From Alphaproteobacteria bacterium (GTDB lineage: Bacteria > Pseudomonadota > Alphaproteobacteria > Rhodospirillales > Casp-alpha2): a stretch of 43,197 nucleotides of DNA. Shown one piece after another: positions 27,252-38,300 of the stretch. The notes beneath the pieces were generated by a model. It was not told the origin of the DNA, made no database searches, and saw nothing but the letters and a program-made list of their open reading frames with translations. The stretch spans positions 1-43,197 of the forward strand of contig JACNJX010000022.1 of NCBI GenBank assembly GCA_014382345.1. Reading direction: 5' to 3'. The position numbers and the translations under genes were made by a program. Numbering within the stretch: position 1 is the first letter of the stretch; the number at the start of each line of letters is the position of its first letter.

Positions 27252-27725
27252 TTATTGAGCTACTGCGACAGGTTCATCCGCATCACGCCGATGCAATTCG
27301 CCGCTGGAACCCAGCACCCGGTCGCTGATCACGTCATCCAGGGAAACCGAGTTCAGATACAGATAAATCTTGTTGCCCAGCTCCTGCCACAGGTCATGGG
27401 TCAGGCAGCGGCTTTTGTTGCTCTTGCAGCCGGAGGGCGACCCCGGTGTACAACGGGTCGTGGAAATCGGCTCATCGACGGACATGATGATATCCGAGAT
27501 CCTTGTGTCGCTTGCGGTCCGTGCCAGAAGGTATCCGCCGCCGGGGCCGCGAACACTTTTGACCAGCCCGCCACGACGGAGTTTTCCAAACAACTGCTCC
27601 AGATAGGACAGGGAAATTTCCTGGCGTTCCGCGACATCGGCCAACGCAATGGGTTTGCCTTCGGTGTGGGCCGCGATATCGACCATGGCCATAACGGCGT
27701 ATCGTCCTTTAGTGCTCAGTTTCAC
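27252..27725 (-). CDS. iscR: Rrf2-family Fe-S-responsive regulator IscR
   Basis: A 157-residue winged-helix repressor/activator. KLSTKGRYAVMAMVDIA, the recognition region ISLSYLEQLFGKLRRGGLVKSVRGPGGGYLLAR, and the cluster-binding region RCTPGSPSGCKSNKSRCLTHDLW are intact. The three cysteines are spaced C-x7-C-x6-C, wider than in E. coli. A GTG at 27725 is taken as start because AAGGAGAG lies 5-6 bases upstream and the protein then begins as the family does. It probably controls its own operon by binding near 28656-28674. Confidence 0.95.
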   Translation of the reverse strand: MKLSTKGRYAVMAMVDIAAHTEGKPIALADVAERQEISLSYLEQLFGKLRRGGLVKSVRGPGGGYLLARTASDTRISDIIMSVDEPISTTRCTPGSPSGCKSNKSRCLTHDLWQELGNKIYLYLNSVSLDDVISDRVLGSSGELHRRDADEPVAVAQ

Positions 27726-27788
27726 AATTCTCTCCTTCTTTATTTCAAGGCCCGCCAGCGGCGCGCCGGGATGCTTCCTCAAAAAGTC

Positions 27789-28517
27789 TTATCCGGCTTT
27801 GCTGTCCCGTTTCTCCGAGGGGATTTCGCCGGTGTCTTCAAGTTGCGTTTCCAGTTCCTCGACCCGTTCCATCAGGGTCGATACCTGACCGCGCAGGCTT
27901 TCGATGGTCTGCAATACAGGGTCCGGGCAACCGTCTGACGGCGTGCCGTAGGGCTGGAATTCCTTCGCCTTGGTTTTGTCCCGGGGCATAATGACCTGAG
28001 CCGGAATGCCCACCGCGGTTACCGACGGCGGAACGTCCTTGGTGACGACTGAGTTGGCCCCCACACGGGCGCCTTCGCCGATGGTGATGGGGCCCAGTAT
28101 AGCCGCCCCGGATCCGATGATGGCGCCGTCTTTGACCGTAGGGTGGCGTTTTAGGCCGACCTGATTATGGGAATCGACAGCCGGAGACGTACCGCCAAGG
28201 GTCACGGAATGGTAGATCGTCACGTCATCGCCGATGGTGGACGTTTCGCCGATCACCACGCCGGTGCCATGGTCGATGACGAAGCGCCGCCCGATTTCCG
28301 CTCCGGGGTGAATTTCGATGGCGGTGATGATCCGTCCCAAATACGAGATGAACCGGGCCAACAGGCAAAAGCCTGCATTCCACAGTGCGTGGGACAGGCG
28401 ATGCACCGCCAGGGCGTGGAATCCGGGATAGCAAAGCACGATTTCAATCGCATTTCGCGCCGCCGGATCACGCTGCCGGAAAGCGGCAATATCCTCACGT
28501 AGACCGTCAAAAATCAT
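27789..28517 (-). CDS. cysE: serine O-acetyltransferase
   Basis: A 242-residue enzyme making O-acetylserine, the precursor of cysteine. It has the short N-terminal alpha-helical region ([19 protein letters not shown]) and a left-handed beta-helix of hexapeptide repeats with [27 protein letters not shown]. After the catalytic domain there is a coiled-coil-like tail ([20 protein letters not shown]). It is the first gene of the iscR-suf operon, so the substrate for the three desulfurases is made by the same transcript. The start at 28517 follows the family; an open extension of 36 codons lies upstream. Confidence 0.94.
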   Translation of the reverse strand: MIFDGLREDIAAFRQRDPAARNAIEIVLCYPGFHALAVHRLSHALWNAGFCLLARFISYLGRIITAIEIHPGAEIGRRFVIDHGTGVVIGETSTIGDDVTIYHSVTLGGTSPAVDSHNQVGLKRHPTVKDGAIIGSGAAILGPITIGEGARVGANSVVTKDVPPSVTAVGIPAQVIMPRDKTKAKEFQPYGTPSDGCPDPVLQTIESLRGQVSTLMERVEELETQLEDTGEIPSEKRDSKAG

Positions 28518-28644
28518 GGTGTCACCAAGTGCTTCTAAAGGTTTAAAAAAAAATGTTTGAGCGAAGGCTGTGTTTTGGCTTTGCAGGAATGCCGTCAGAC
28601 GTGTTAAAAAGCGCGCCAGAAACATGCCCTCACATTCTTAGGGG

Positions 28645-28674
28645 AATATAGGAAGCCCGACTAAAACAATCAAG
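28645..28674 (-). promoter_or_regulatory. promoter of the cysE-iscR-suf operon with IscR-like site
   Basis: On the minus strand TTGATT (28673-28668), a 17-base spacer, and TATATT (28650-28645) form a good sigma70-type promoter. The imperfect dyad CTTGATT-N5-AGTCGGG (28674-28656) covers the -35 box and spacer and resembles the GACT-N6-AGTC core known for IscR sites. A start near 28638 would leave a leader of about 120 bases before cysE. Confidence 0.6.
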
Positions 28675-28779
28675 TTTTATGGGTTAAAGTGTTTCTAAGT
28701 CGCAACATGAAGCGTGATTTACCCAAGCCGACCAGTGGGATTAAGTGCGCACCAAGCGAAAAAGGGTTCCCAAACCATC

Positions 28780-29430
28780 ATGCCGGAAGTAATTTTCAAT
28801 GGCCCCGAAGGCCGCCTGGAAGGCCGTTATTACCCCTCCAAAAAACCGAATGCACCGCTAGCCTTGTTGTTGCATCCCCACCCCCAGCATGGCGGGACCA
28901 TGAACAACAAGATCGTCTACAACATGTATCAGATCTTTACCAAGCGCGGTTTTTCCACGCTCAGGTTCAATTTTCGCGGTGTCGGGCGATCCCAAGGACG
29001 GTTTGATAGCGGCCAGGGGGAATTGAGCGACGCGGCGTCGGCGCTCGACTGGATGCAGTCCCAGAATGCCAATACCTCCGGCTGCTGGATCGCCGGATTT
29101 TCCTTCGGCGCCTGGATCGCCATGCAACTGATGATGCGCCGGCCGGAGATCGAAGGCTTCATTTCCATTGCTCCGCCCGCCAGCATGCATGATTTTTCGT
29201 TTTTGGCGCCCTGCCCCGCGTCCGGCATGATCATTCACGGCGACAAGGATGAGGTGATCCCGCAAGCCTCCGTGGACAAGCTGGCGCAGAAACTCCAGAA
29301 GCAGAAAAACATCACTATCGATTACCGCACCATCAGCGGCTCGGATCATTTTTTCAGCAAACACCTGAATACATTAAGCGGTCACATCGAGGACTACCTG
29401 GAAAAGGCGATGAAAGCCAAAGCCGCCTGA
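28780..29430 (+). CDS. alpha/beta hydrolase
   Basis: A 216-residue cytoplasmic serine hydrolase of the dienelactone-hydrolase-like group. The conserved HPHPQHGGTMNNKIVYN, the nucleophile elbow GFSFGAW, acid residue in HGDKDEV and the terminal histidine in GSDHFF give a full catalytic triad. The start at MPEVIF is preferred; an upstream in-frame ATG at 28714 would overlap the promoter of the divergent cysE operon. It converges on anmK. The substrate is unknown. Confidence 0.88.
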   Translation: MPEVIFNGPEGRLEGRYYPSKKPNAPLALLLHPHPQHGGTMNNKIVYNMYQIFTKRGFSTLRFNFRGVGRSQGRFDSGQGELSDAASALDWMQSQNANTSGCWIAGFSFGAWIAMQLMMRRPEIEGFISIAPPASMHDFSFLAPCPASGMIIHGDKDEVIPQASVDKLAQKLQKQKNITIDYRTISGSDHFFSKHLNTLSGHIEDYLEKAMKAKAA

Positions 29431-29474
29431 GGCCCATCACGAGATAAAGTCACGGCGGGGCGGTTCAGCGTTTA

Positions 29475-30587
29475 TCAGTCCCCCACCCCTTCCGGGTGAT
29501 GCAGAACCCCGCCTGTGACCGGCTCGGATACGCCGGTCGTTGACGGCAGGCTCAAAGGCAGCCCCTTGAGCGAGCGCACGGCCAAAAACGCAAAGGCCTG
29601 GGCTTCCAGTGCATCGCCCTGCCAGCCCGCCATTTCCGCCGGCTCCACCGGTTGCAGCAATATCTTGCGAAGCGCCGCCATCATCGCCGGGTTGTGCCGC
29701 CCGCCACCGCACACCAGCCATCGGTTGGGCAGCGCCGGGAACAGATGCACGGCCTTGTCCACCGCCGCCGCGCTAAACGCCGTCAGCGTCGCCGCCCCGT
29801 CGGCAACCGACAGGTGGGAAACGGGATCGAGACTGAATTCATCCCGGTCGAGGGATTTTGGATAGGGCCGGGCGAAATAAGGGTTATCCAGCAACGTTTC
29901 CAGGACGTTTTCATCGACCTGTCCGGCATGGGCCAGATGCCCGTCCAAATCCATCTCCCCATCTCCGTTTCTGCGCACCCAATCGTCAATCAGGGCGTTG
30001 CCGGGACCGGTGTCGAAAGCGACGAGACCACCGTCGGGGCTGATCCAAGTGACGTTGGCGACGCCGCCGATGTTCAGCACGCCCAACGGCTTTTCATAAT
30101 TCCACGACAAGGCCGCATGGTAGAGCGGTGCAAAGGGCGCGCCCTGCCCGCCGTGGGCGACGTCGTTGGTGCGGAAGTCGGAAACGACGGGAATGCCGGT
30201 TTCCCCGGCCAGCCGTTCGCCGTTGCCGATCTGGCGGGTGACGCCGTGTTCGGGATCATGAAAGATCGTGTGCCCGTGAAACCCGATGACGTCGATGGTC
30301 GCCGCATCAAGGCCATTATCCGAAATCAGGCGGCGAACCGCTTCGACATGATAGCCGGTCAAATCTTCCGCCACCCCGCCCACTTCGGTGTCGGACCCGG
30401 AAGTATCCGCCGGGTCGCGCCCGACAACGGCGCGCAGGCGATTTCGGAACATCGGCTCATAAGCAACGCAAAGCGACGGACCGAAACCGGCGATGCGTTC
30501 GCCGTCGGTCTGCAACAGGGCGGCATCGATACCGTCCATGGAGGTTCCGCTCATCAAACCGATCGCCGTCAGGGTTTCCTCCGCCAT
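29475..30587 (-). CDS. anmK: anhydro-N-acetylmuramic acid kinase
   Basis: A 370-residue enzyme recycling cell-wall anhydro-MurNAc to MurNAc-6-phosphate. GLMSGTSMDGID at residues 10-21 and DTGPGNALID in the centre are the family nucleotide-binding motifs, together with IGFHGHTIFHDP and SDFRTNDVAHGGQGAPFAP. It is divergent from tyrS with a 71-base shared promoter region. AAAGGGA lies about 11 bases upstream of the ATG. Confidence 0.95.
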   Translation of the reverse strand: MAEETLTAIGLMSGTSMDGIDAALLQTDGERIAGFGPSLCVAYEPMFRNRLRAVVGRDPADTSGSDTEVGGVAEDLTGYHVEAVRRLISDNGLDAATIDVIGFHGHTIFHDPEHGVTRQIGNGERLAGETGIPVVSDFRTNDVAHGGQGAPFAPLYHAALSWNYEKPLGVLNIGGVANVTWISPDGGLVAFDTGPGNALIDDWVRRNGDGEMDLDGHLAHAGQVDENVLETLLDNPYFARPYPKSLDRDEFSLDPVSHLSVADGAATLTAFSAAAVDKAVHLFPALPNRWLVCGGGRHNPAMMAALRKILLQPVEPAEMAGWQGDALEAQAFAFLAVRSLKGLPLSLPSTTGVSEPVTGGVLHHPEGVGD

Positions 30588-30658
30588 CTCCGTCGTCCCT
30601 TTAATTCCTGTGATTATCCCTGTTGCGTGAACTGTAGCGATAGCATAAACCCATTGCC

Positions 30659-31906
30659 ATGAAATCGGACTTTTTAAACCACGCCACAGAGCGCGAATTC
30701 CTGCATCAGTGCACCGACACCAAGGCGCTGGACGCGCTTTGCGCCTCCGGCAAGCCGGTTACCGCCTATATCGGCTTCGACTGCACCGCACCCAGCCTGC
30801 ACGCCGGGTCTTTGGTCTCGATCATGCTGCTCCGGCTGTTTCAGAAGACCGGACACAAGCCCATTGTTCTGATGGGCGGCGGCACCACCAAGGTCGGCGA
30901 CCCGTCCGGCAAGGACGAAGCCCGGAAATACCTGAGCGACGACGACATCGCCGCCAACATGGCCGGCATCAAGGATGTGTTCGCCAAGTTCCTCACCTTC
31001 GGAGACGGCCCGACGGACGCCGTCATGGTCAACAACGCCGACTGGCTGGACGAGCTGAACTACATCACGTTCCTGCGCGATTACGGGCGGCTTTTTTCCG
31101 TCAACCGGATGCTGGCCTATGAAAGCGTCAAGCAACGCCTCGACCGGGAACAGCCCTTGAGCTTCCTGGAATTCAACTATTCGATTTTGCAGGCTTATGA
31201 CTTTCTGGAATTGGCCAGGCGGAACAATTGCGTCCTGCAGATGGGCGGCTCGGACCAGTGGGGCAACATCACCGGTGGCGTCGATCTGGGCCGCCGTGTC
31301 GAAGGGGTTTCGCTCTATGGCCTGACGACGCCGCTGCTGACCACCGCATCAGGCGCGAAAATGGGCAAGACCGCCGACGGCGCCGTGTGGCTGAACGAAA
31401 ATAAGTTGTCGGCCTATGATTACTGGCAATACTGGCGCAACACCGAAGACGCTGATGTCGGAAAGTTCCTGCGCCTGTTCACGGAACTGCCGATGGACGA
31501 AATCAACCGCCTGGAGGCGCTGCAAGGAAACGAGATCAACGAAGCCAAGAAAGTGCTGGCCGATCAGGTGACAGCGCTTTGCCATGGCGAGGACGCCGCC
31601 AAGGCAGCCGCGGAAACGGCACGCAAGACCTTCGAGGAAGGCACCCTCGGTGAAGGGTTGCCTACCGTGGAGATGGCCAAAGAAGCATTGGATGCAGGCA
31701 TCCCCGCTTTTGAGCTGTTCAAGGCGGCCGGACTTGCGTCTTCCAACGGCGAAGCCCGGCGCTTGATCAAGGGCGGCGGCGGACGCCTCAATGACGCGGC
31801 CATCGCCGATGAAACCCAGCCGATCACATCCGAAGACCTCAACGCCGACGGTGTCATCAAACTGTCCGCCGGCAAGAAGCGCCACGCCCTGGTTAAAATC
31901 TCATAG
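30659..31906 (+). CDS. tyrS: tyrosyl-tRNA synthetase
   Basis: A 415-residue class I aminoacyl-tRNA synthetase. The HIGH-like motif is the HAGS of [11 protein letters not shown], and the KMSKS-like loop is KMGKTADG. The tyrosine-binding [12 protein letters not shown] is present, and the C-terminal S4-like RNA-binding domain includes [19 protein letters not shown]. The arrangement divergent from anmK is common in proteobacteria. No strong Shine-Dalgarno is seen. Confidence 0.97.
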   Translation: MKSDFLNHATEREFLHQCTDTKALDALCASGKPVTAYIGFDCTAPSLHAGSLVSIMLLRLFQKTGHKPIVLMGGGTTKVGDPSGKDEARKYLSDDDIAANMAGIKDVFAKFLTFGDGPTDAVMVNNADWLDELNYITFLRDYGRLFSVNRMLAYESVKQRLDREQPLSFLEFNYSILQAYDFLELARRNNCVLQMGGSDQWGNITGGVDLGRRVEGVSLYGLTTPLLTTASGAKMGKTADGAVWLNENKLSAYDYWQYWRNTEDADVGKFLRLFTELPMDEINRLEALQGNEINEAKKVLADQVTALCHGEDAAKAAAETARKTFEEGTLGEGLPTVEMAKEALDAGIPAFELFKAAGLASSNGEARRLIKGGGGRLNDAAIADETQPITSEDLNADGVIKLSAGKKRHALVKIS

Positions 31907-31942
31907 AATTTTCGAGGTTTATTGGAGTCCGCCTTGCGGCCC

Positions 31943-34900
31943 CTATTGGATTCCGCCCTGCGGCTGGGGGCCGGTTTTGTTTGCGGCCTGTCCGAAAATA
32001 TCGAAGACGTTGCGGAAAATACCGGGGGTCAGGGCGGATAGAGGATTGATCGTGACCTCGGGTTTGTCTGTCGGGCCGCTCATCGAATAATTAACGGCGA
32101 AGACGCCGCTGCCTTTTTTGCCGCCGGTGAAAATCTCACCCAGCACCGGAATATACCCCAGCGCACTGTTGAGGGCGTAGGCCGGAACCACCGTGCCGGT
32201 AATATCCATGATATCGGCGTAAGTATAAATGGTCCCCGAAGCGGTAAAGCCTATGGACGTTCCGGTGGCGCTGGCCTCCTTGACCTCCAGAATGCCACTG
32301 GACTGCCTAAAGGGAATTTCCAGGTTGCCGAACTTGAGGCCCCCGCCCTGCAATTCATCCAGGATTCCGGTCAGCGACATGACGCTCAAAATCCGGGTCA
32401 GGACCGGCGCGTTGGCAATCTTGTAATCGGTGATGAGCATTTTTCCTTCCAGCGGATGACCCGGGTCCTTGTCGTTATAACGACCGGTAATCTCCAGCTT
32501 GCCGCCCTTCAAGTTGTCATAAAAATCCATGGTCCGGAGCGCCTGTCCGGCATCCGAGGAGGTCATGACAAATTTCCGGTTGCCATCTTTTTCCGGTCGG
32601 ATCGTAAGTTCGAAGGATTTCCCCTCTCCAACATTTCCTTTCAAAAGGACCGTACTCCACAGGTCGCCCTTGTGCTCGAAAGTCCCGGATATGTTGTTCA
32701 GAACCCTGTCCGAAGCGATCCAGACACGTTCCAGTTCCACCGCCATGGTGAGGTATGGCAGCTTGAAGTCTTCCTCGGTTCCGTCGGTTCCGTATTCGGT
32801 TTTTTTGCTGAAAATCTCGTTCCAGATCGGCGTCATTTCAAAACTGGCACCGTGGAAGCCGGCGTCCCAGCCGCCTTCCTTGCGTGCGATCAGGGCGCCT
32901 TTAACATCGGTCCGGCCATAAGACACTTGATCAAAATCGACCCGTTTAAGCCCCTTGCCTCCTTTTGCGTACACCGCCTTGCCCCGAAGCTTGAGATCAT
33001 CCGCGGTGACGGAAAAGGCGGGAACGTCACTGATGGCGTCGCCCTCGAAATCCACCGTGATAGACGCCTGACCGGGAACACCCGAAATTTTGCTCCAGCC
33101 GAACGCCGGTGCGGATAATTCGGCGTTTGCAATGTCGGCCTTGATTTCAAGGCGGCGATCGACGTCGTCAAAAATGGTGTAGCGAACATCCGCCTTAAGC
33201 CCCCCGTGGATGTATTTGTCCATAAACGGCGCAACATCCAAGCCCAGTTCCCCAATCTGCTTGGTATCGGCGATATTGGCCTTAACCTCATAACGCCGCT
33301 TGAACTTCGGTTTCTTGCCGAAGTTTTCGCGCCAGGACAGCTTAGCCGGGATGGTGCCGATCTTGACCGAGCCGGCCAGGTCCATACCCTTTTTATCGAC
33401 ATCAATTGTTATCTCGCCGCCGGTGATATCACGGCCCAGAATGGCTTTGGCGGCGGTAACGCCTGTGACTTTCGAGGCTGCCGAGACCTCTATATCGTCC
33501 AGGGTCAGGGCGTTTTCGACGATGAACTTCAGTTTTAAATTCGTTTCCGCCGTGCCCTTGGCGGTTTTCGGATCTATGCCGATGGCCGAGGCGTACCTTA
33601 AGGGCTTGTTGTCAAGATACGCCAGCTTGTCCGAAAACGACCCGTCGATATCGACATTGATGTTGGCAATCTGATCATATTCGTCGAGGCCGGAAATCAG
33701 GACCGAAGCATCTTTGACCTTGAGCGATTCGGATTTCCCCTCGGAAATGAAAATATTGAAATTCCGTTCGTCGAATTTCATATAGGCCGTGGTATCTCGT
33801 ACCGGCGGCATGGGCGGCAGGTAATCGATACTGACTCCGCTGCTTTCCATATCGCCATCCAGGGACACCACCTCAAAAGCCTTGCCATCCAGCCACAGGC
33901 TCATTTCGGCGCGGGCCTGGTGGATCATGCCGCCGGACAAATGCTTGACACTCCAGCTCTGCGTGTCGGAACCCAAGGCTTCCGGCCAGTAGCGCGCAAG
34001 CTGATCAACCGGCATGTCCTGAAGGCTTCCCTTGAGATCGATGGAAACCTTGTCGGTCCCCAGTTTGGCCAAGCCGCTAAACCCGTCGGCCACCGCCGTG
34101 AGGCTCGCTAACGGCCCTTGCAGATCTGCGTCCAGGGCGTTGATTTCCAGACGCTGGGTTTTTCCAAAATACCGCCCCTTGACCTTAAGGGATGCCAGCG
34201 GCATACGATGGTTGAGCGGCGCCGGAAGCAAAACCGATCCTTTCGACCCAAGAACCAGGGACAATTCGTCCACATCCAGGACTTCTTCCGCGCCTTCGTA
34301 GCGGCCTTTCAGGGACACCTTTTCCACCGCCAGCTGTTCCAGGGTACCAGGAACATTCAGCACCCCCCGGCCGCCAGTCAGATCAAAGCTGGCGGCTTCA
34401 AACACCCCGTCAAGCGACATACCGGCGGATACAGTTCCCCTCAACGGAAGCGCAAACGCACGGAGCGGACCCAGTTCGTAATACATGGAGGAAAATACGG
34501 CTGGCGAGACATCGGAAAACTGAACCGTCAGGTCGACCCGTCTGCCCGCGCTTTGGTATCCGACGGCGGTGGAAATTTCCGTCCGTTGGCCATTGACGTC
34601 CAGCGCCAGGCGCACATCACCGACCAGCCCTACGGCATCGCGTCGCAAACGCACGTTGGCCGATTGTGTAACCCACGATTTTCCCAGCAACTGGTCATCC
34701 AGGGTAATTTCCCCGCTGATGATTTCCAGCCGCGTCAGATAGCTCATCGGGTTGTCGGGATCGGGCTCGGCCAGAAGCAGGGCAAGAAGCCGTTGGGTCA
34801 GGTCACGCGATTGCGAGTCCGTATCCGTGAAGTCGATGCCGATCCCGCTCAAACCCCGGCTGATGCGGAGCCTTGGACCGAACAATTCAATGCTCTGGGG

Positions 34901-35236
34901 CGCCAACAGGCCGCCCACCAACGCCCGCCCGCTAAGCGAAAAGGATACCTCCGGCACGCTGCCGACGAGCGAGCCGTCCTGGCGCAACACCTTGACCCCC
35001 AAAACCCGGATATCCAGGGTTCGGTCCCAGCCCGCCCAGGTCAGGATGGTGTCGTCCATGGCCAGCTTGAATGACCGCTGCCCGGAATTAATCGCCTTTT
35101 CGATATATGGGGACAAAAAGCCCAAGGAAATTGGCCCGGAAGACAGCTGCCAGGCGGCGAGCATAAGCATGATCGCCAACCCCGCGCCGAGCCCCCCAAC
35201 CAACTGGACCAAACCCCGGAACGTACGCCTAATCAA
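31943..35236 (-). CDS. YhdP/AsmA-like envelope protein (DUF3971 and AsmA C-terminal domains)
   Basis: A 1097-residue protein anchored by an N-terminal membrane helix (VGGLGAGLAIMLMLAAWQL), with an otherwise long periplasmic beta-rich body: an N-terminal DUF3971-like region and an AsmA-like C-terminal half (LEGKMLITDYKIANAPVLTRILSVMSLTGIL, SGTIYTYADIMDITGTVVPAYALNSALGYIPVLGEIF). Large AsmA-like proteins are thought to carry phospholipids between membranes. It is divergent from glnE and convergent with tyrS. Just after its stop the last eight codons are duplicated in frame. Confidence 0.85.
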   Translation of the reverse strand: MIRRTFRGLVQLVGGLGAGLAIMLMLAAWQLSSGPISLGFLSPYIEKAINSGQRSFKLAMDDTILTWAGWDRTLDIRVLGVKVLRQDGSLVGSVPEVSFSLSGRALVGGLLAPQSIELFGPRLRISRGLSGIGIDFTDTDSQSRDLTQRLLALLLAEPDPDNPMSYLTRLEIISGEITLDDQLLGKSWVTQSANVRLRRDAVGLVGDVRLALDVNGQRTEISTAVGYQSAGRRVDLTVQFSDVSPAVFSSMYYELGPLRAFALPLRGTVSAGMSLDGVFEAASFDLTGGRGVLNVPGTLEQLAVEKVSLKGRYEGAEEVLDVDELSLVLGSKGSVLLPAPLNHRMPLASLKVKGRYFGKTQRLEINALDADLQGPLASLTAVADGFSGLAKLGTDKVSIDLKGSLQDMPVDQLARYWPEALGSDTQSWSVKHLSGGMIHQARAEMSLWLDGKAFEVVSLDGDMESSGVSIDYLPPMPPVRDTTAYMKFDERNFNIFISEGKSESLKVKDASVLISGLDEYDQIANINVDIDGSFSDKLAYLDNKPLRYASAIGIDPKTAKGTAETNLKLKFIVENALTLDDIEVSAASKVTGVTAAKAILGRDITGGEITIDVDKKGMDLAGSVKIGTIPAKLSWRENFGKKPKFKRRYEVKANIADTKQIGELGLDVAPFMDKYIHGGLKADVRYTIFDDVDRRLEIKADIANAELSAPAFGWSKISGVPGQASITVDFEGDAISDVPAFSVTADDLKLRGKAVYAKGGKGLKRVDFDQVSYGRTDVKGALIARKEGGWDAGFHGASFEMTPIWNEIFSKKTEYGTDGTEEDFKLPYLTMAVELERVWIASDRVLNNISGTFEHKGDLWSTVLLKGNVGEGKSFELTIRPEKDGNRKFVMTSSDAGQALRTMDFYDNLKGGKLEITGRYNDKDPGHPLEGKMLITDYKIANAPVLTRILSVMSLTGILDELQGGGLKFGNLEIPFRQSSGILEVKEASATGTSIGFTASGTIYTYADIMDITGTVVPAYALNSALGYIPVLGEIFTGGKKGSGVFAVNYSMSGPTDKPEVTINPLSALTPGIFRNVFDIFGQAANKTGPQPQGGIQ

Positions 35237-35337
35237 AGGACTTCCTCTGGTATTTCAAAAGCTGATATTTCTAAACTGGCCGACCTTGACCGATCCCCAT
35301 GAGTGCCGCAGTCTGCGGCTATTCGGAGGCGGCTATT

Positions 35338-38300
35338 ATGCATGATTTCGGGTTTCTAAACAGTAAATGCGCGCTTCCCGAGGCGGCAAACCCGGAAATG
35401 GCCGAATTGGGCCTGGAACGCTGGCTGGAAACTGTCCGCGACGCTGAACAAGCGGGAGAGTCCGGCCTTGCCGACTTCGCCGAAGGTATGGCCGAAGATT
35501 CCCTTGGGCGCAAGCTTCTCGATGCCGTTTTCGGAAACAGCCCCTTTCTCACGTCCGTGATCCTGAAAGAGCCCGCCTTCACCCGCCGCCTGGTCGAACA
35601 CGGCCCGGATGCCGCGCTCGGCAGTATTCTGGCCGGCCTTGAGCAATGCCGCCCGGGCAAGCCCGACGATGAAGCGCTGGCGCGGTTCCTGCGCATCGCC
35701 AAACGCCAGACCGCGCTCGCGGTGGCTCTGGCCGATATCACCGGCGTCTGGCCGCTGGAAAAAGTAACCGGGGCCTTGTCCGATTTCGCCGACGCGGCGC
35801 TCCGTCTGGCAGCGGGGCATCTTCTCCGGCAGGCCAACGAACAGGGAACCCTTCCGCTGAAATGGCCCGACGATCCGGAACGGGACTCCGGCCTGATCGT
35901 CCTCGCCCTTGGTAAACTGGGATCGCGCGAACTGAACTATTCCAGCGACATCGACCTGATTGTCCTGTTCGACCCGGAGCGCATAGACACCGATGATCCC
36001 GCCGCCCTGCAAAACCGTTTCGTGCGGCTGACCCAGAAACTGGTGCGCCTGATGGAAGAACGCACCATCGACGGCTATGTCTTCCGCACCGACCTCCGGC
36101 TCAGGCCCGACCCCGGCGTTACCCCGATAGCCCTCTCGGTCGCTGGGGCGGAAACCTATTACGAAAGCCTGGGCCAGAACTGGGAGCGCGCCGCCATGAT
36201 CAAGGCGCGCGCCTGCGCCGGCGATATCGAGGCCGGCAAAGCCTTTCTTAAACGCCTCGAGCCTTTCGTCTGGCGCAAAAACCTGGATTTCGCCGCCATC
36301 CAGGACATCCAGTCCATCAAGCGGCAAATCCACGCCCACCGGGGCGGCACGAAAATCGCCGTCGGCGGTCACAACATCAAGCTGGGCCGTGGCGGCATCC
36401 GGGAAATTGAATTTTTCGCCCAGACCCAGCAACTGATCTGGGGCGGACGCCAGACGGAGGTTCGCTCGTCCGTGACCTGCGAGACCCTGCGGGCCCTGGT
36501 CGAAGTCGGACACTGTTCCGAAGATATCGCCAATGAGATGGTCCGGGCTTATGAATTCCTCCGTACCCTGGAACACCGCCTGCAGATGATCAACGACGAA
36601 CAGACTCAAACTTTGCCTCAGGATACCGACGGTATAACAAAGCTCGGGGTCTTTATGGGCTATGCCGGGTTGGAGGATTTTTCCGAAGACCTGATCCGCC
36701 ATCTGTCCACCGTCCAGGGGCATTACGGCGATTTATACGATGAAGCGCCGAGCTTGTCTGGGGAGGCCGGGGCCGGCGAAGACGGCGGCGAAGGGCCGGC
36801 CAACCTTGTCTTTACCGGCGGCGACCCCGACCCGGAAACCATGGCCACCTTACGCGCCATGGGCTTCGAGGATCCGGAGATCGTCGATGACGCGGTGCGC
36901 GGCTGGCACCACGGCCGGGTGCGCGCCACACGCAGCAAGCGGGCGCGGGAAATTCTCACCGAGCTGATGCCGGTGGTGTTGAAGGAGATCGCCCATACGC
37001 CATCGCCCGACGTGGCCTTCCTGCGCTTCGACGGGTTTTTGTCGCGCCTGCCCGCCGGGGTGCAGCTGTTTTCCATGTTCCACGCCAACCCCCAACTGCT
37101 TGGCCTGGTCGCCGAAATCATGGGCAAGGCGCCGCGCCTGGCCGATCATTTGAGCAGCCGCCCGGCGATCCTGGACAGTGTGCTGACGCCTGACTTTTTC
37201 GACACGCCGCCACCGAAGCAGGCCCTGCTGGAGGAGCTGCAGGGGTTGCTGGGCCGCAGTGACATTTTGGAACAAAAACTCGACCTCAGCCGCCGCTGGA
37301 ACGCCGACCGGCGGTTTCAGATCGGCGTACAATGCCTGCGGGGGGCCATCCAGCCGGGCGACGCGGGACAGGCGTTTTCCGATATCGCCGAGGCGGGGCT
37401 GGCCGCCCTGTTCCCCGACATCGAAGACGAATTCGCCCTCCAGCACGGACGCATCCCGGGCAAAGGAAGCGGCCTCGCGGTGCTGGCGCTGGGCAAGCTG
37501 GGCAGCCGGGAGATGACGGCGTCGTCCGACCTGGACCTGGTCTTCGTCTACACCACGCCCGGAGACGAAGCGCCCAATGCGGTAATGTCCGACGGCGACA
37601 AGCCGCTGGACGCGGTCACCTATTTCGCCAGGCTCAGCCAGCGGCTGATCAACGGGCTGACGGCGCTGACATCGGAAGGCCTGATGTACGAAGTCGACAT
37701 GCGCCTGCGCCCGTCCGGCGCCAAGGGTCCCATCGCCACGTCGCTGGAAGGTTTCCTCCAATATCACGACGGCCAGGCCTGGACGTGGGAGCACATGGCG
37801 ATGACCCGCGCGCGGACGGTGTACGGCCCGACGGAACTGTGCGAGCGGCTGTCCGGCGCCATCCAGGACATCCTGACCCGGACCCGCGACGGCAACGCCC
37901 TGCTCCGGGACGTCGCCAACATGCGCGCCCGGCTCGACAAAGAGCGCCATACGGAATGCCTGTGGGCACTGAAAAACCTGCGCGGCGGCCTGGTCGATAT
38001 CGAATTCATCGTCCAGTACCTGACCCTGAAGCACGCTCCGGAGCATCCGGAGCTGCTCGGCCTTGGAACACGGGCGACGCTGGTCGGACTGATCGAGGCC
38101 GCCCTGCTGCCCCTGGACGCCGGGCAGACCCTGACCGACGCCCTGGATTTATGGCAGGGCCTGCAAGGGCTTCTGGCACTGACCATCAAGGGTGAAGTGA
38201 CGCAGGAACGCGAAGATGAAATTTCCCGGGCGCTTGAGCAAGACCTGGTCCGCGTTGCGGGCGGCGTCCCTGGAAAGACCGCCGATTACGAGCAGCTAAA

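Noticed and set aside
28518-28625. A 36-residue N-terminal extension of CysE
   Set aside because: The protein family begins at MIFDGLRED, and the extension would start within about 13 bases of the predicted transcription start.
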